From positions 1-64,000 of the forward strand of contig JACRDG010000032.1 in assembly GCA_016218715.1 (NCBI GenBank): a stretch of 64,000 nucleotides of DNA, in the 5' to 3' direction. This DNA comes from Desulfomonile tiedjei. GTDB taxonomy: Bacteria; Desulfobacterota; Desulfomonilia; Desulfomonilales; Desulfomonilaceae. The first letter of the stretch is position 1, and each line of letters starts with the position of its first letter. Positions 1 to 9,086 of the stretch are shown here, piece after piece. The position numbers and the translations under genes were made by a program. Under the pieces are notes generated by a model. It was not told the origin of the DNA. It worked only from the letters and a program-made list of their open reading frames with translations, and did not search any database.

Positions 1-321
1 ACCGCAATCTCGCTGAAAGCGGCTGACGCGGTAATTGGTTGGAGAGTCTTTCATTACTGGGACCCAGAAAGGATCGAGACCATCCCGCTCGATAAGTCCC
101 AAGTCATTCGCATCGGTTATATCCCCATCGCCATAGCAAAGTCCACGTCGAGCCGCCCGATGGCTCAGAAGTTTATCGACTTCCTCTTGTCAGAGGACGG
201 CAAGCGTATCTTCAGGAAGTACCATTACTTCATGAGTGCTGATGAGGCCATAGCTTGGGTCGGAGAGACAAAACCGGTGGGCGGAGAGTACGTGGTTCCC
301 AGGGACTGGATCAAGAAATGA
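1..321 (+). CDS. Molybdate/tungstate ABC transporter substrate-binding protein, C-terminal part
   Basis: This is an open frame from the left edge to a TGA at 319-321, so only the last 106 residues are present. The visible part has the C-terminal pattern of periplasmic oxyanion-binding proteins: a stretch ending in alternating hydrophobics (around IRIGYIPIAIAKS), then an SSRPMAQKFIDFLLSEDGKRIF segment of the kind that closes the second lobe in ModA/WtpA/TupA proteins. Its stop overlaps the start of the permease gene, so it is the first visible member of a three-gene importer operon. The protein should act in the periplasm, capturing molybdate or tungstate. The ligand cannot be decided from this fragment. 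Confidence 0.8.
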   Translation, partial: TAISLKAADAVIGWRVFHYWDPERIETIPLDKSQVIRIGYIPIAIAKSTSSRPMAQKFIDFLLSEDGKRIFRKYHYFMSADEAIAWVGETKPVGGEYVVPRDWIKK

Positions 322-1094
322 GCTTCAAAAGAATATCAATCGCATGCTCGGTCGCCACATTCGGCGTCTATGCGATCCTCATTTTGTCCCTGTTCTACTT
401 CTTTCGGAGAGAGACGTTGTGGGACACGTTGCTCTCCGAAAGAACCCTCTTCTCCATACGTCTGAGTATCATGGCAGCCACAATCAGCACTTTGCTCTCG
501 ATCGTCATCGCGGTTCCATCGGCGTTTGCGTTATCCCGGTATGACTTCCTCGGGAAGAGGGCCGTTGACACGATTTTAGAACTTCCTATGATCGTGTCTC
601 CGGCGGCGCTGGGTGCAATGTTGTTGATTTTCTTCAATAACCCACTCGGCTTATGGATCCAGGATCACGGGCCTCAGTTCGTGTTCACCTTCTACGGCAT
701 TGTCCTGGCACAGTTCGTAACCGTGGCCGGCGTGGCGACGAGACTCATAAAGGCTGCGATGGACGAGATACCTGTGCGGTATGAGGCGGTCGCTAGGACC
801 CTTGGGGCGTCCCCGGCGCAAGCTTTCCGCACTGTTACGCTTCCTTTGAGCAGAAGAGGCATTTATGCCGCGGCCATCCTGTCGTGGGCAAAGGCGCTTG
901 GGGAATTCGGAGCGACCATTACCATAGCGGGGTCTATGTCGATGAAGACCGAGACTTTGCCCATCGCAATCTTTATGCGGCTTTCCAGTGCCGAGATAGA
1001 GGGCACCGTGGTGTTGATTCTCATACTCGTGTCTATCGGGCTGAGCATTCTCTATGTCGTCCGCTTTCTCTCCACGGGAGCTTCGTATGCTTGA
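318..1094 (+). CDS. Molybdate/tungstate ABC transporter permease (ModB/WtpB/TupB type)
   Basis: This is a 258-residue inner-membrane permease. An upstream in-frame start at 255 would run through the preceding gene, so I place the start at ATG 318, which overlaps the upstream stop in an ATGA arrangement. There are about six hydrophobic segments. The EAA loop that contacts the ATPase is visible around residues 150-180 (EAVARTLGASPAQAFRTVTLP), followed by the LGEFGAT segment typical of ModB/WtpB/TupB permeases. It forms the pore of the importer whose binding protein lies upstream and whose ATPase overlaps downstream. Family assignment is firm; molybdate versus tungstate is open. Confidence 0.88.
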   Translation: MSFKRISIACSVATFGVYAILILSLFYFFRRETLWDTLLSERTLFSIRLSIMAATISTLLSIVIAVPSAFALSRYDFLGKRAVDTILELPMIVSPAALGAMLLIFFNNPLGLWIQDHGPQFVFTFYGIVLAQFVTVAGVATRLIKAAMDEIPVRYEAVARTLGASPAQAFRTVTLPLSRRGIYAAAILSWAKALGEFGATITIAGSMSMKTETLPIAIFMRLSSAEIEGTVVLILILVSIGLSILYVVRFLSTGASYA

Positions 1095-2211
1095 GGTTAT
1101 CAACCTCTCCGCAAGCGCAGGATGTTTTGTCCTCAATAACGTGTCCCTCGCAGTTATCCCGTCAGCGTGCCACGTGATCCTCGGGCCGACCGGCAGCGGC
1201 AAGACCCTTCTTCTGGAGTCCGTCATTGGATTGAGAAACCCGCAAGGGGGGAGAGTGGTCTTAGAGGGCCAAGAGATCACCGGCCTTCCCATAGAGCGAC
1301 GGGGACTCTCCTACGTGCCGCAAGATCTGGCATTGTTTCCCCACATGACCGTGCGGGAGAATATTCTTTACCCCATCAGAATTCGAGGCAGCAATGAAGA
1401 CATCGAGAATGGCATTGTACGGGAACTGGTTGACTCGCTGGGGATAAGGCACATTCTGGACCGTTCAGTACGAAATCTCAGCGGTGGAGAACGCCAGAGA
1501 ACGGCTCTGGCGAGAGCGGTGGCCTCCGGCCGCAAGTACTTGATATTGGACGAACCGCTTTCCGCGCTCCATGAAAGCTTGAAGAAAGAGCTGTGGTACC
1601 TTCTGAAAGACTTACAGAGGCGGTACGAGCTTGCCATACTGATGGTCACCCACGATCTGGAAGAGGCTTTCTTCTTGGGCGATACCGTGAGCGTCATCCT
1701 GGAGGGAAAGCTCTGTCAGCAGGGAAGAAAAGAGGACGTCTACGAGCATCCGAGCAGCGTTGAGGTGGCTGGTTTCTTGGGCATCAGGAACCTCTTTCAC
1801 GTCAACAGGGCAAGCGTCTCGGCTGATTCTCTCCTGATGTACTGTGAAGATCTCGGTACGACATTGACATTGCCGCTCTCCTCCCTGAAGTCGAGATCAC
1901 TCGAAACATCTTCATTGGCCTTGGGGATAAGGTCTGAAGAGATAGCGGTTCTGATGCCGGGAGAGCTGACGCCCCACGTCACGAATATCATAGAAGGAAT
2001 CGTCCGGGATACCTTTGAAAACGGGGCTTTCCTGACTCTTATCGCCACAGGTCGCGGTTCCTCGACCTCATTGGAAACGGTTCTTCCCCGCATGGTGGCG
2101 AAGAAATTGGGGCTGTTAAGGGGAAGTCCCGTCTTTCTTCGTCTGCCGGAGGACAGCCTGTTTCTCGTTGATATCGATTCTGCCGGCCCCTTTGAGCGGC
2201 TATCCTCGTGA
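1087..2211 (+). CDS. Molybdate/tungstate ABC transporter ATP-binding protein with C-terminal TOBE-like domain
   Basis: This is a 374-residue ATPase starting at ATG 1087, inside the last codons of the permease (8-base overlap), which implies translational coupling. An in-frame start at 1054 would lie deeper in the permease and is less likely. Walker A (GPTGSGKT) is near residue 37, the signature LSGGERQRTALARA near 135, Walker B YLILDEPLSA near 155 and the switch histidine in MVTHDLEEA near 190. About 140 residues after the ATPase core resemble the TOBE-type regulatory region of ModC/WtpC proteins. It powers the importer at the cytoplasmic face. Confidence 0.9.
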   Translation: MLEVINLSASAGCFVLNNVSLAVIPSACHVILGPTGSGKTLLLESVIGLRNPQGGRVVLEGQEITGLPIERRGLSYVPQDLALFPHMTVRENILYPIRIRGSNEDIENGIVRELVDSLGIRHILDRSVRNLSGGERQRTALARAVASGRKYLILDEPLSALHESLKKELWYLLKDLQRRYELAILMVTHDLEEAFFLGDTVSVILEGKLCQQGRKEDVYEHPSSVEVAGFLGIRNLFHVNRASVSADSLLMYCEDLGTTLTLPLSSLKSRSLETSSLALGIRSEEIAVLMPGELTPHVTNIIEGIVRDTFENGAFLTLIATGRGSSTSLETVLPRMVAKKLGLLRGSPVFLRLPEDSLFLVDIDSAGPFERLSS

Positions 2212-2212
2212 T

Positions 2213-2230
2213 AGGCCGGTCGGCCTTTCT
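2213..2230 (+). terminator. Weak intrinsic terminator after the importer operon
   Basis: AGGCC-GGTC-GGCCT is followed directly by TTTCT, two bases after the stop of the ATPase gene. The stem is only 5 bp and the T-run is interrupted. A second, stronger stem (TAGCCTCA-acc-TGAGGCTA, 2235-2253) follows without a T-run. Together they could end the operon transcript. Confidence 0.35.
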
Positions 2231-2265
2231 CATGTAGCCTCAACCTGAGGCTATCCGCCGCATCC

Positions 2266-2334
2266 TCAAGCAAAAGCTAATGAAGTTGCGACAATATAAA
2301 GCGATCCCAACAGAAATAAGAGTCGAATCGTCAT
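2266..2334 (-). CDS. Possible 22-residue hydrophobic peptide or signal-peptide remnant
   Basis: On the minus strand a GAGGAAAGG ribosome site lies just before ATG 2334. The frame encodes a 22-residue peptide with a basic start, a hydrophobic core (RLLFLLGSLYIVATS) and an LAFA end, then TGA. It looks like a complete Sec signal peptide cut off at its cleavage site. It could be a tiny membrane peptide, or the 5' remnant of a secreted-protein gene whose body has been lost. No continuation is visible downstream in any frame. Nothing else supports it, so confidence is low. Confidence 0.3.
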   Translation of the reverse strand: MTIRLLFLLGSLYIVATSLAFA

Positions 2335-2476
2335 GAACCTTTCCTCGATGTTTCTTGTCATTATAATCATAGTAGTCTGGCATATCAAGACAAATCTGTT
2401 GAGAAGAGCATCCAACCAGCGATCCGGGGCAAGAACCCAGCGCTGTTGCCTCGCGGACAATCCTGTGGCCCATCGC

Positions 2477-2549
2477 CTCACCCCGGCGAAGTCGGGAGGC
2501 CGGCAGATGCCGAGCAATTTCGATTCCGGCCTCAGCCGGCATGACGGAC
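2477..2549. repeat. Dispersed palindromic repeat, family E copy 1
   Basis: This is an imperfect inverted repeat: CACCCCGGCGAAGTCGGGAGG at the left and GATTCCGGCCTCAGCCGGCATGACGG at the right. It resembles the copies at 11844-11908 and 32541-32631, with CCGGCxxxGCCGG hairpins and a terminal ATGACGG. The rest of the 2254-2708 gap shows no gene on the plus strand before the subtilase. Confidence 0.6.
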
Positions 2550-2708
2550 AAGGGACTCCTCGTTTTGAGAATCCAAGTGGGACACTCAAGAGCCCTCGCG
2601 TAAGTTAATGAATGCGACGAGCATTGTGCTTGCTTTCCGTCCCCACCGCGTCGGATACTAAAACGTGAGGTATCGGACCCGTTCAGAGATCCTTGGGGAG
2701 GAGCGCCG

Positions 2709-4610
2709 ATGTATGCCACGAGAAGACTACTGGTCTCAGTTGTCGCACTGTCCGCGTGCCTGTGCCTTGTCTGGATAGGCTTCGTCTCCGGTGAGAACGC
2801 AGGCTTCACGACTCCGGCCCGCGACCGGTCGGGCTTTGAAGCAAACGATTCTCTGTCCGCGGAGGTGAAGACGATATTCGGCCTCAGCCCCGCGCCGTCC
2901 CAAGAAATCAGGATCTTTCTCAGTGTTGACAGGCCATCCGTTGAGGCCGGGGACGCGATAGCCATCACCGCAGAAACAGACCGGGATTGCTTTCTGACCG
3001 TCCTGAACGTGGGGACCCCGGGAAGAATCATCCGCCTGTGGCCGAATGCTTATTCCGGGCCTGACAATCGAGTTCGGGCGAACACGCCGATACGGATACC
3101 GCCCGCTGGGGCGCCGTTCATGGTCATACTCGACGGAAGCAGGCCGGTGGAAAAGATTGTTGCCTATGCGACGACCGAACAGGGGACGATCTTTGACGAA
3201 GCGGATTTCCAGGATCATTCCGGTGGCGGCACGCGGACCGTCTTCCGTGGGGACCACGTCGAGCTGGTCGACACCTTCAGCAGACGCGTGAAACAACTCC
3301 CGCACGATGTCAGGTGGGGTACTGCTCAAGCCGACGTGCGCATTGGCCGGGCTGGTGCGTCCGGGGCATCGGTCGGATTGGTGCCGGTCATCGTGGAAAT
3401 GCAGGTCCCCCGAGAGGCATCGAAAGGCTTGGTCATGAAAAGGGCCGACGGCCTGAGCGCGCTGGGATTCCGCCTGGACGACACCTATGAACCGCTGCCG
3501 ATAGAAGCCGGGACCGAGGAGATGGAATCTAAGTTGCTGGCGGCCGGCGAAGAAGTTGTGCTCGTGCGCGGCGCACTCGACGAGAGCCGACTGTCCATGA
3601 TGGAGAAAGAACCGGGTGTCATTGGCGTATGGAGAGACGATGAATTCGAATTTTGTGAGAAGCCCTGTCCCAAACCGTTCACCTCTTGTGACTGTAAACC
3701 CGGAGAGCCCAAGGGGACGTTGTTGGACGTGGCGAAGTATCTGGGCGTCGACAAGCTCTGGGCTGAGGGATACCGCGGGGAGGGTGTCGTTATCGGGATT
3801 GTCGATGACGGGATTCGTGCGGAAGGTCGCTACCAGGGTACCGAGAAGAAGATCGCGCGAGTGATAGGAGGTTATCCCGAGAATTGGGGCACCATGAGTG
3901 ACAACCACGGCATGATGACCGCCACGGATGCCCTGGGAATGGCTCCGGACGCGAAGATTCTCGACATCCGAATCCTGGGAAAACACGGTTCTGACATTGC
4001 CAAGGCGTATACCTGGGTCGTTGGCCAGTTTCAACGTCACAAGACCCCGCAGATCCTGTCGAACAGTTGGGGGGCATCGGCCAAGGGGGTGAAAGATCAA
4101 CGTTCCTTTCCCCGGAATCCGAAGCACCCGGTGAATCGCAAGGTTGCGGAGGCGATGCAGAATGGGATTATAGTCCTGTTCGCCGCGGCCAACTGTGGTG
4201 AGACGTGCCCGGACCAGCGGTGCGGTGAGTATGTGGGACCTGGAAAAAGCATTTGGGCTCCTGGCGCACTGTCGGAAGTCATGACGGTTGCCGCGGTGAA
4301 TCTCCGGGAGGAATGGGTGGGGTACAGCAGCCAAGGGCCGAGCGCGGTTGAAAAGAACAAACCCGATTTCGCGTCCATAACGCATTTCACCGGTTGGGCG
4401 AAGTGCGACAATGGCACCTCTGCAGCGTGCCCCGTAGCCGCCGGGGTGGTCGCGCTGCTCAAAGGGGCGAATCCGCGACTCTCGCAGCAGGTGGCAAAGA
4501 AACTGTTGATGGAGACCGCTAAACAGATCGGCGAGCCCGGATGGAATGCCCATACCGGTGCGGGTATCATTCGGCCGAAGCTGGCCTTTGACCGGATGAT
4601 GGGTCGTTGA
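2709..4610 (+). CDS. Secreted subtilisin-like serine protease (S8) with N-terminal DUF4384 domain
   Basis: This is a 633-residue protein with an N-terminal signal peptide (basic TRR, hydrophobic core to about residue 28). ATG 2709 follows a GGGGAGGAG ribosome site. Residues about 68-160 match the DUF4384 pattern (LSVDRPSVEAGDAI, then a WPN motif), a beta-rich domain often joined to envelope kinases or proteases. The peptidase domain begins near residue 335: catalytic Asp in GIVDDG (about 366), His in DNHGMM (about 400), oxyanion Asn in AAANCG (about 495) and Ser in NGTSAACP (about 571). A cysteine-rich strip (CEKPC...CDCK, about 316-329) precedes it. It is probably exported and matured. The substrate is unknown. 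The next gene starts about 110 bases downstream. Confidence 0.9.
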   Translation: MYATRRLLVSVVALSACLCLVWIGFVSGENAGFTTPARDRSGFEANDSLSAEVKTIFGLSPAPSQEIRIFLSVDRPSVEAGDAIAITAETDRDCFLTVLNVGTPGRIIRLWPNAYSGPDNRVRANTPIRIPPAGAPFMVILDGSRPVEKIVAYATTEQGTIFDEADFQDHSGGGTRTVFRGDHVELVDTFSRRVKQLPHDVRWGTAQADVRIGRAGASGASVGLVPVIVEMQVPREASKGLVMKRADGLSALGFRLDDTYEPLPIEAGTEEMESKLLAAGEEVVLVRGALDESRLSMMEKEPGVIGVWRDDEFEFCEKPCPKPFTSCDCKPGEPKGTLLDVAKYLGVDKLWAEGYRGEGVVIGIVDDGIRAEGRYQGTEKKIARVIGGYPENWGTMSDNHGMMTATDALGMAPDAKILDIRILGKHGSDIAKAYTWVVGQFQRHKTPQILSNSWGASAKGVKDQRSFPRNPKHPVNRKVAEAMQNGIIVLFAAANCGETCPDQRCGEYVGPGKSIWAPGALSEVMTVAAVNLREEWVGYSSQGPSAVEKNKPDFASITHFTGWAKCDNGTSAACPVAAGVVALLKGANPRLSQQVAKKLLMETAKQIGEPGWNAHTGAGIIRPKLAFDRMMGR

Positions 4611-4720
4611 GTCCGTCTCCGTGCAGGTCCAGGGTCGCGGTTCCGCTGATGTTTTTGTCTATTTTTTCGTCCCGTTGTGGTATTATTCGCGTCAAAAAGG
4701 GTCGCAGGAGCAGATGTAAC

Positions 4721-6187
4721 TTGCCGAAATTCGAGATCGTACACAAGAAAACCGGGGAAGTTATCTTCTCGGGGCGAGGCGGGTCCCTGAAAGAGCTGGT
4801 TCAGTCGGCCGCTACCGCGGGCGTGGATGCCTCCATCGCGGGACTGCTGTTCTCCAAACTGAAGAAGACATCGAAAGCCAGATTGTACGGGGCGGATCTG
4901 AGAGAGAAAGACTTGTCGGAGATAGACCTGACCGAAGCCGACATGACCGGTTCGGATTTCTCGTCCTCCAATCTCGAAGGATCGCTTCTGAACAAGGCCA
5001 GCCTGTCCCGGTCCACGTGGGTCAGGGCCAACCTGTCCCGATCCGCGCTCGTCGAAGCCGATCTTACGGAAGCCGACATGAAAGACGCGGATTTGACGAA
5101 AGCCGTTCTGGATGGAACCAATTTCACCGGCGCGAAGCTCATGGGGGCGAATCTTTCTGGTACGAGGATCGGCAAGGCCAACTTCACGCGAGCCGATCTC
5201 CAGGGTGCCCGGATGCAGTCCGCGGACGCATCCAAGGGCCAGTTGAGCGGCATCAACTTGGCCGGTGCGGACCTGTCGTGGGCGAATCTCTCCAAGTTGC
5301 GTATGGAGCGGTCGGATTTGAGCGGCGCGAATCTGGAGCGGTCGGATTTGAGCGGTGCGAAACTCATCGGCAGCAACTTCACCGGCGCGAATCTTACCAG
5401 CGCTAACCTTCAGGGGGCTGATCTGACCGGCGCCATCCTGGACGGTGCCGATCTATCCAGTGCGAACCTCACTGAAGCGATCATGAAGAATACCAAGGTG
5501 GTGAACGCGAAACTGGACGGAGCAAAACTGGTCAGGGCGGTCGGTCCCGGATGTGACCTCAGTGGTGCGGATTTGAGCGATGCGGACATCACTGCTGCGG
5601 ATTTCTCCTCGGGCCAACTCGTTGGGGCCACACTGTCGCGGGCGATTTCGCCGGGAATCAATTTGACCCGCGTTGACATGCGCAAAGCCACACTGCTCAA
5701 GGCCAACCTTTCCGAAGCCACCTTCGTTGCGGCTCAAATGCAGGAGGTCGATGCGAGGGGAGCTGTGCTCGAAAACGCCAACCTTTCCGAAGCAGATTTG
5801 ACCGGTGCGCATCTGGAGGAGGCAACGTTCCAGAAAGCGAAGTTGGTCTCCGCGGACCTGTCATCCGCTTCGTGCACGACCACGTCGTTCTATGATTCCG
5901 ACATGTCCAGTGCCAGGGCGCATGGCGCAGACTTCACCGACGCGGACATTCAGAACGCCAGGCTGAATGGCGCGGATTTTACGGGGAGCACCTTCAGCGG
6001 AGCCAATCTCAGCGGCGTGAAAATGACCGACGTTTGCTTTGTCAGGGCTGACATTACTCGTGCGAATTTTTCGTGGGCATATATGGAAAATGTCGATTTT
6101 TCAGGTGCGAAAGTTGCCGGCGCCAGTATGAGGGGAGCCAGCATCAAAAGCGTGAAAGGGATCAAGTTCAAGAAGCCCGCGCCGTAA
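4721..6187 (+). CDS. Large pentapeptide-repeat protein
   Basis: This is a 488-residue protein built almost wholly of A(D/N)LXX pentapeptide repeats from about residue 60 to the end, expected to fold as a long right-handed quadrilateral beta-helix. The frame is open back to 4607 (TTG in the previous stop). I choose TTG 4721 because AGGAG sits about 11 bases before it and the peptide before it is unlike the family. The first about 50 residues form a small non-repeat domain (FEIVHKKTGEVIF, then KELVQSAATAGVD). There is no signal peptide or membrane segment. Known repeat proteins of this kind include DNA-gyrase mimics, but most have no assigned role, and none is claimed here. Confidence 0.88.
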   Translation: MPKFEIVHKKTGEVIFSGRGGSLKELVQSAATAGVDASIAGLLFSKLKKTSKARLYGADLREKDLSEIDLTEADMTGSDFSSSNLEGSLLNKASLSRSTWVRANLSRSALVEADLTEADMKDADLTKAVLDGTNFTGAKLMGANLSGTRIGKANFTRADLQGARMQSADASKGQLSGINLAGADLSWANLSKLRMERSDLSGANLERSDLSGAKLIGSNFTGANLTSANLQGADLTGAILDGADLSSANLTEAIMKNTKVVNAKLDGAKLVRAVGPGCDLSGADLSDADITAADFSSGQLVGATLSRAISPGINLTRVDMRKATLLKANLSEATFVAAQMQEVDARGAVLENANLSEADLTGAHLEEATFQKAKLVSADLSSASCTTTSFYDSDMSSARAHGADFTDADIQNARLNGADFTGSTFSGANLSGVKMTDVCFVRADITRANFSWAYMENVDFSGAKVAGASMRGASIKSVKGIKFKKPAP

Positions 6188-6225
6188 CCCAACCGAATCC
6201 AAGAAGCCGACTTCTTATTGCTCGG

Positions 6226-6460
6226 TTTCTCAAATATGCCGTCCCGTCTCATACCAATGTGCGATTCAATAAGCAATATTGCTGAAGGGCGCTCCTGGGA
6301 GGTCTCCGGAGCGCAGTCAGGCTGTGCCGTTCGTAGCGGAGGAGACCTCCCAGGAAAAGCCCAGAGCAGAGTCCTCGGACGTTACAAATTGAACTGCGCA
6401 TTGGTATCAGATCCCTGCCCACGGCTGTTCAGTGGGACCGGCATCTTGCCGGTGACACTC
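6226..6460. repeat. Family A palindromic element, truncated copy 1, interrupted by a family D element
   Basis: The left end TTTCTCAAATATGCCGTC (6226 on) resembles the TTTCACAAATACGGT end of the copy at 34553. The sequence is then interrupted by the family D element and resumes with AGATCCCTGCCCACGGCTGTTCAGTGGGACCGGCATCTTGCCGG, the standard core of family A. The right half is missing or degraded. The rest of the 6188-6539 gap holds no gene. Confidence 0.6.
6252..6406. repeat. Family D MITE-like element, copy 1
   Basis: The element is bounded by terminal inverted repeats (TACCAATG at the left, CATTGGTA at the right) and flanked on both sides by TCA (6249-6251 and 6407-6409), a possible 3-bp target duplication. 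It carries an inner 14-bp perfect inverted repeat (CCTGGGAGGTCTCC ... GGAGACCTCCCAGG). It is clearly homologous, in opposite orientation, to 26431-26586. It encodes no transposase. Confidence 0.7.
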
Positions 6461-6539
6461 CCGTCCAGCGGTGGCACCCTGAACCAGGAACTCGTGAAGG
6501 GCAGGACGAGTACGCGACCTTCTTTACGTCATTGAGTAA

Positions 6540-7667
6540 TCAGCGGTCCGGACGGCCTGTCAAAGCCGCGAGGGGCTGGTGTTCGTACCCCAGCGACCTG
6601 GCCACACCTTCATGGGTCACGCATCCTTTGTACACATTGACCCCTTTTGCCAGGGGGACGTCGTTGGCGACCGCGGCATGAAATCCCAGGTCGGCAAGCT
6701 TCACCGCGTAGGGCAACGTAACGTTGGTCAGGGCGAACGTCGAGGTGCGGGCAACAGCCCCGGGCATATTCGGGACGCAGTAGTGGATGACGTCATCGAC
6801 GACAAAGGTAGGGTTGCGGTGGGTGGTAGGCCGGGAAGTCTCGACACATCCGCCCTGATCCACCGCCACGTCCACGATCACGGTCCCCGACTTCATGGCC
6901 CGGATCATCTCACGGGTGACGAGCCTCGGCGCTCGGGCTCCGGGTATGAGGACCGACCCGATCACGAGGTGTGATCCCACTACCGCTTCGGTAATATTGT
7001 CCATGTTGGAGGTAATCGTGGTGGCCTGGTTGCCGTACAGGTCGTCGATGGAACCAAGCCGCTGCTGATCCACATCCAGAATGTGGACTTCCGCGCCGAA
7101 CCCCACGGCTATCTTGAGCGCAGCCCTGCCGACCGTCCCCGCTCCCAGTATGGAGACCCGGCCGCGTTTGACACCCGGCACGCCCCCGAGCAGGACCCCC
7201 CGGCCGCCCTGAGGTTCCTCGAGGAAGTGCGCCCCAACCTGCACGGACATACGGCCGGCGACTTCGCTCATCGGCACGAGGAGCGGCAGGGAACCGTCGT
7301 CCAACTGGATCGTTTCATAGGCGACTGCAATCACCTTGCTCTTGACCAGGGCCGCGGTGAGTTCCGGTGCGGGTGCGAGATGCAGATAGGCATACACGAT
7401 CTGGTCCTCGCGGAGCAGCCCGTACTCGGGTTCGAGCGGCTCCTTGACCTTCATGACCATGTCTGAAGCCGCGTAGACATCCGCAGCGGTGCCAACGACA
7501 CTCCCGCCGGCTGCTACATATTCTTCGTCGAGAATACGGCAACCGTGGCCCGCGGTGGATTGAATGAGTACCGTGTGCCCGTGCTGTACCAGCACACGCA
7601 CCCCTGAAGGAACGATCCCGACTCGGGATTCGTCTTCCTTGATTTCTTTCGGAATGCCGACGATCAT
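6540..7667 (-). CDS. ald: Alanine dehydrogenase
   Basis: This is a 375-residue protein, the usual length for the family. It catalyses reversible NAD-dependent deamination of L-alanine to pyruvate and ammonia in the cytoplasm. The start [16 protein letters not shown] is the hallmark N-terminus. The substrate-binding Lys and active-site His lie in [12 protein letters not shown] (about 72-83) and AYLHLAP (about 93-99). The Rossmann segment [19 protein letters not shown] is near 170, and [20 protein letters not shown] near 240. It stands alone on the minus strand, with the next minus-strand gene about 80 bases upstream. No regulator is adjacent. Confidence 0.95.
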   Translation of the reverse strand: MIVGIPKEIKEDESRVGIVPSGVRVLVQHGHTVLIQSTAGHGCRILDEEYVAAGGSVVGTAADVYAASDMVMKVKEPLEPEYGLLREDQIVYAYLHLAPAPELTAALVKSKVIAVAYETIQLDDGSLPLLVPMSEVAGRMSVQVGAHFLEEPQGGRGVLLGGVPGVKRGRVSILGAGTVGRAALKIAVGFGAEVHILDVDQQRLGSIDDLYGNQATTITSNMDNITEAVVGSHLVIGSVLIPGARAPRLVTREMIRAMKSGTVIVDVAVDQGGCVETSRPTTHRNPTFVVDDVIHYCVPNMPGAVARTSTFALTNVTLPYAVKLADLGFHAAVANDVPLAKGVNVYKGCVTHEGVARSLGYEHQPLAALTGRPDR

Positions 7668-7750
7668 TACCTTCTCCGCACTGGTTCATGACTCCGGAGT
7701 GGGTGAACTGAAGGCCCCGTTTGAGTCCCGATCCGGTTCTGATGCACCGT

Positions 7751-8941
7751 TCACTCGAACTTCATTGCTTCAACGGCGCTGAGTCTTCCGGCCCGTGCCG
7801 CAGGGAGGAGACCGGAAGCGACCCCGAGAAAAACAGCCAGGAGCACGGAACCAATCACACTGGAAAGGAACATGCCGTACTCGGCCGCGGTCTGAAAAAG
7901 GGTCTGGAGAACCTCGACGGCCCACAGACCGCAAATGATACCGATAAGAGCCCCAACCAGACTGACCGTCAAGGACTCGAACAGAAACTGGTACACGATC
8001 ATCCCTTCGGTGGCTCCGACAGCCTTGCGCAGACCGATTTCCTTGGTGCGTTCGTTGACCACCGCGAGCATCACATTCGTGATCCCAAGCCCGCCGAGGA
8101 TGAGCGTAACGCCAATAGCCGAGTAGAGAAAGAACTTGAAGACGAACACAATAGTCTGGATCGCCACGATCCGTTCCGGATAATACACGATGGACAACGA
8201 TTCGGAGTATCCGGGGTGGTTCGCGCTTAATACAGTATAGACCTGGCGATGAAGTTCGGCCACCGAATTCCAATCCACGGCTCTCACATAGATGTGACGT
8301 ATGTCACGCATACCGGTCAATTTCGCTCTTGCCGTGGATAGGGGCACGAACACACTCTCCATGTATGACAGGTCTTCCACTCCTCCCAGCACGCCGATCA
8401 CATGGAACACGATCCCGCCGACGAGAAGGTCTCGCCCTAACGGGTTTGTGGGGCCGAACAATTCTTTCTGAACGGTCTGGCCGATGATGCAGACCTGGCG
8501 CAAAGAGACCTCGTCTTCCTTGGTTATCCGCCTCCCGCTTTCCATGGGCAGGTAGAACGCCTCGAAAAAGTTTGCCTCAATTCCCGCGACGTTGAGCCTC
8601 AACGTTTTCTTTCCATAAGAGGTAGGCACCCTGCCCCTCCATTCGGCAGGAGAAACGTGAAGAGCGCCCTGGAGCTGTCTCAGATCCTCCACATCTCCGT
8701 CGGTAAAGCGGCCGTGATGCCACCTGAGCGTGTTGAGGTAATCCCAGCCGGCCTTGACGACGGTGGCGCTACCCAGCACCTCGAGGTTTTTGCCAAGCGT
8801 GCTTTCGACCGAATCCCCCATGGTGATGACTGTAATAAGCCCGGCGATGCCCAGAGCGGTGCCGATGATGGCCCCCTTGTACCGTCGCCTGTTGCGATAG
8901 ACCTGTTTGAAGGCTGTTCTTAATAGGTCTTTCCATACCAT
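7751..8941 (-). CDS. ABC transporter permease of the MacB/FtsX type
   Basis: This is a 396-residue inner-membrane protein with one N-terminal membrane segment (RYKGAIIGTALGIAGLITVI), a large periplasmic MacB_PCD-like domain (about 45-265), and three C-terminal membrane segments forming the FtsX domain, with ERTKEIGLRKAVGAT near 300. Proteins of this kind act with a LolD/MacA-type ATPase in lipoprotein release, efflux or mechanotransmission. No ATPase or adaptor gene lies next to it, so the partner must be elsewhere. The start at 8941 has only a weak ribosome site. Confidence 0.85.
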   Translation of the reverse strand: MVWKDLLRTAFKQVYRNRRRYKGAIIGTALGIAGLITVITMGDSVESTLGKNLEVLGSATVVKAGWDYLNTLRWHHGRFTDGDVEDLRQLQGALHVSPAEWRGRVPTSYGKKTLRLNVAGIEANFFEAFYLPMESGRRITKEDEVSLRQVCIIGQTVQKELFGPTNPLGRDLLVGGIVFHVIGVLGGVEDLSYMESVFVPLSTARAKLTGMRDIRHIYVRAVDWNSVAELHRQVYTVLSANHPGYSESLSIVYYPERIVAIQTIVFVFKFFLYSAIGVTLILGGLGITNVMLAVVNERTKEIGLRKAVGATEGMIVYQFLFESLTVSLVGALIGIICGLWAVEVLQTLFQTAAEYGMFLSSVIGSVLLAVFLGVASGLLPAARAGRLSAVEAMKFE

Positions 8942-9086
8942 AGAGGGCTAACCCCGGCTTGGGCTCCGAACCGAGACACCCTTATCAGCTCAGCCTCCGG
9001 GAGTCAAAGAACATGAACCACCCGCTTGTTATAGGGGAACGCGTCGAGTCGCGGTACATTCACGAGGAGAGAGCGGTGCAGCGACG

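Noticed and set aside
2736-4553. 605-residue open frame on the minus strand
   Set aside because: It is antisense to the subtilase, which has a signal peptide, catalytic triad and good ribosome site. The antisense frame has no recognisable domain and reflects GC-rich codon use.
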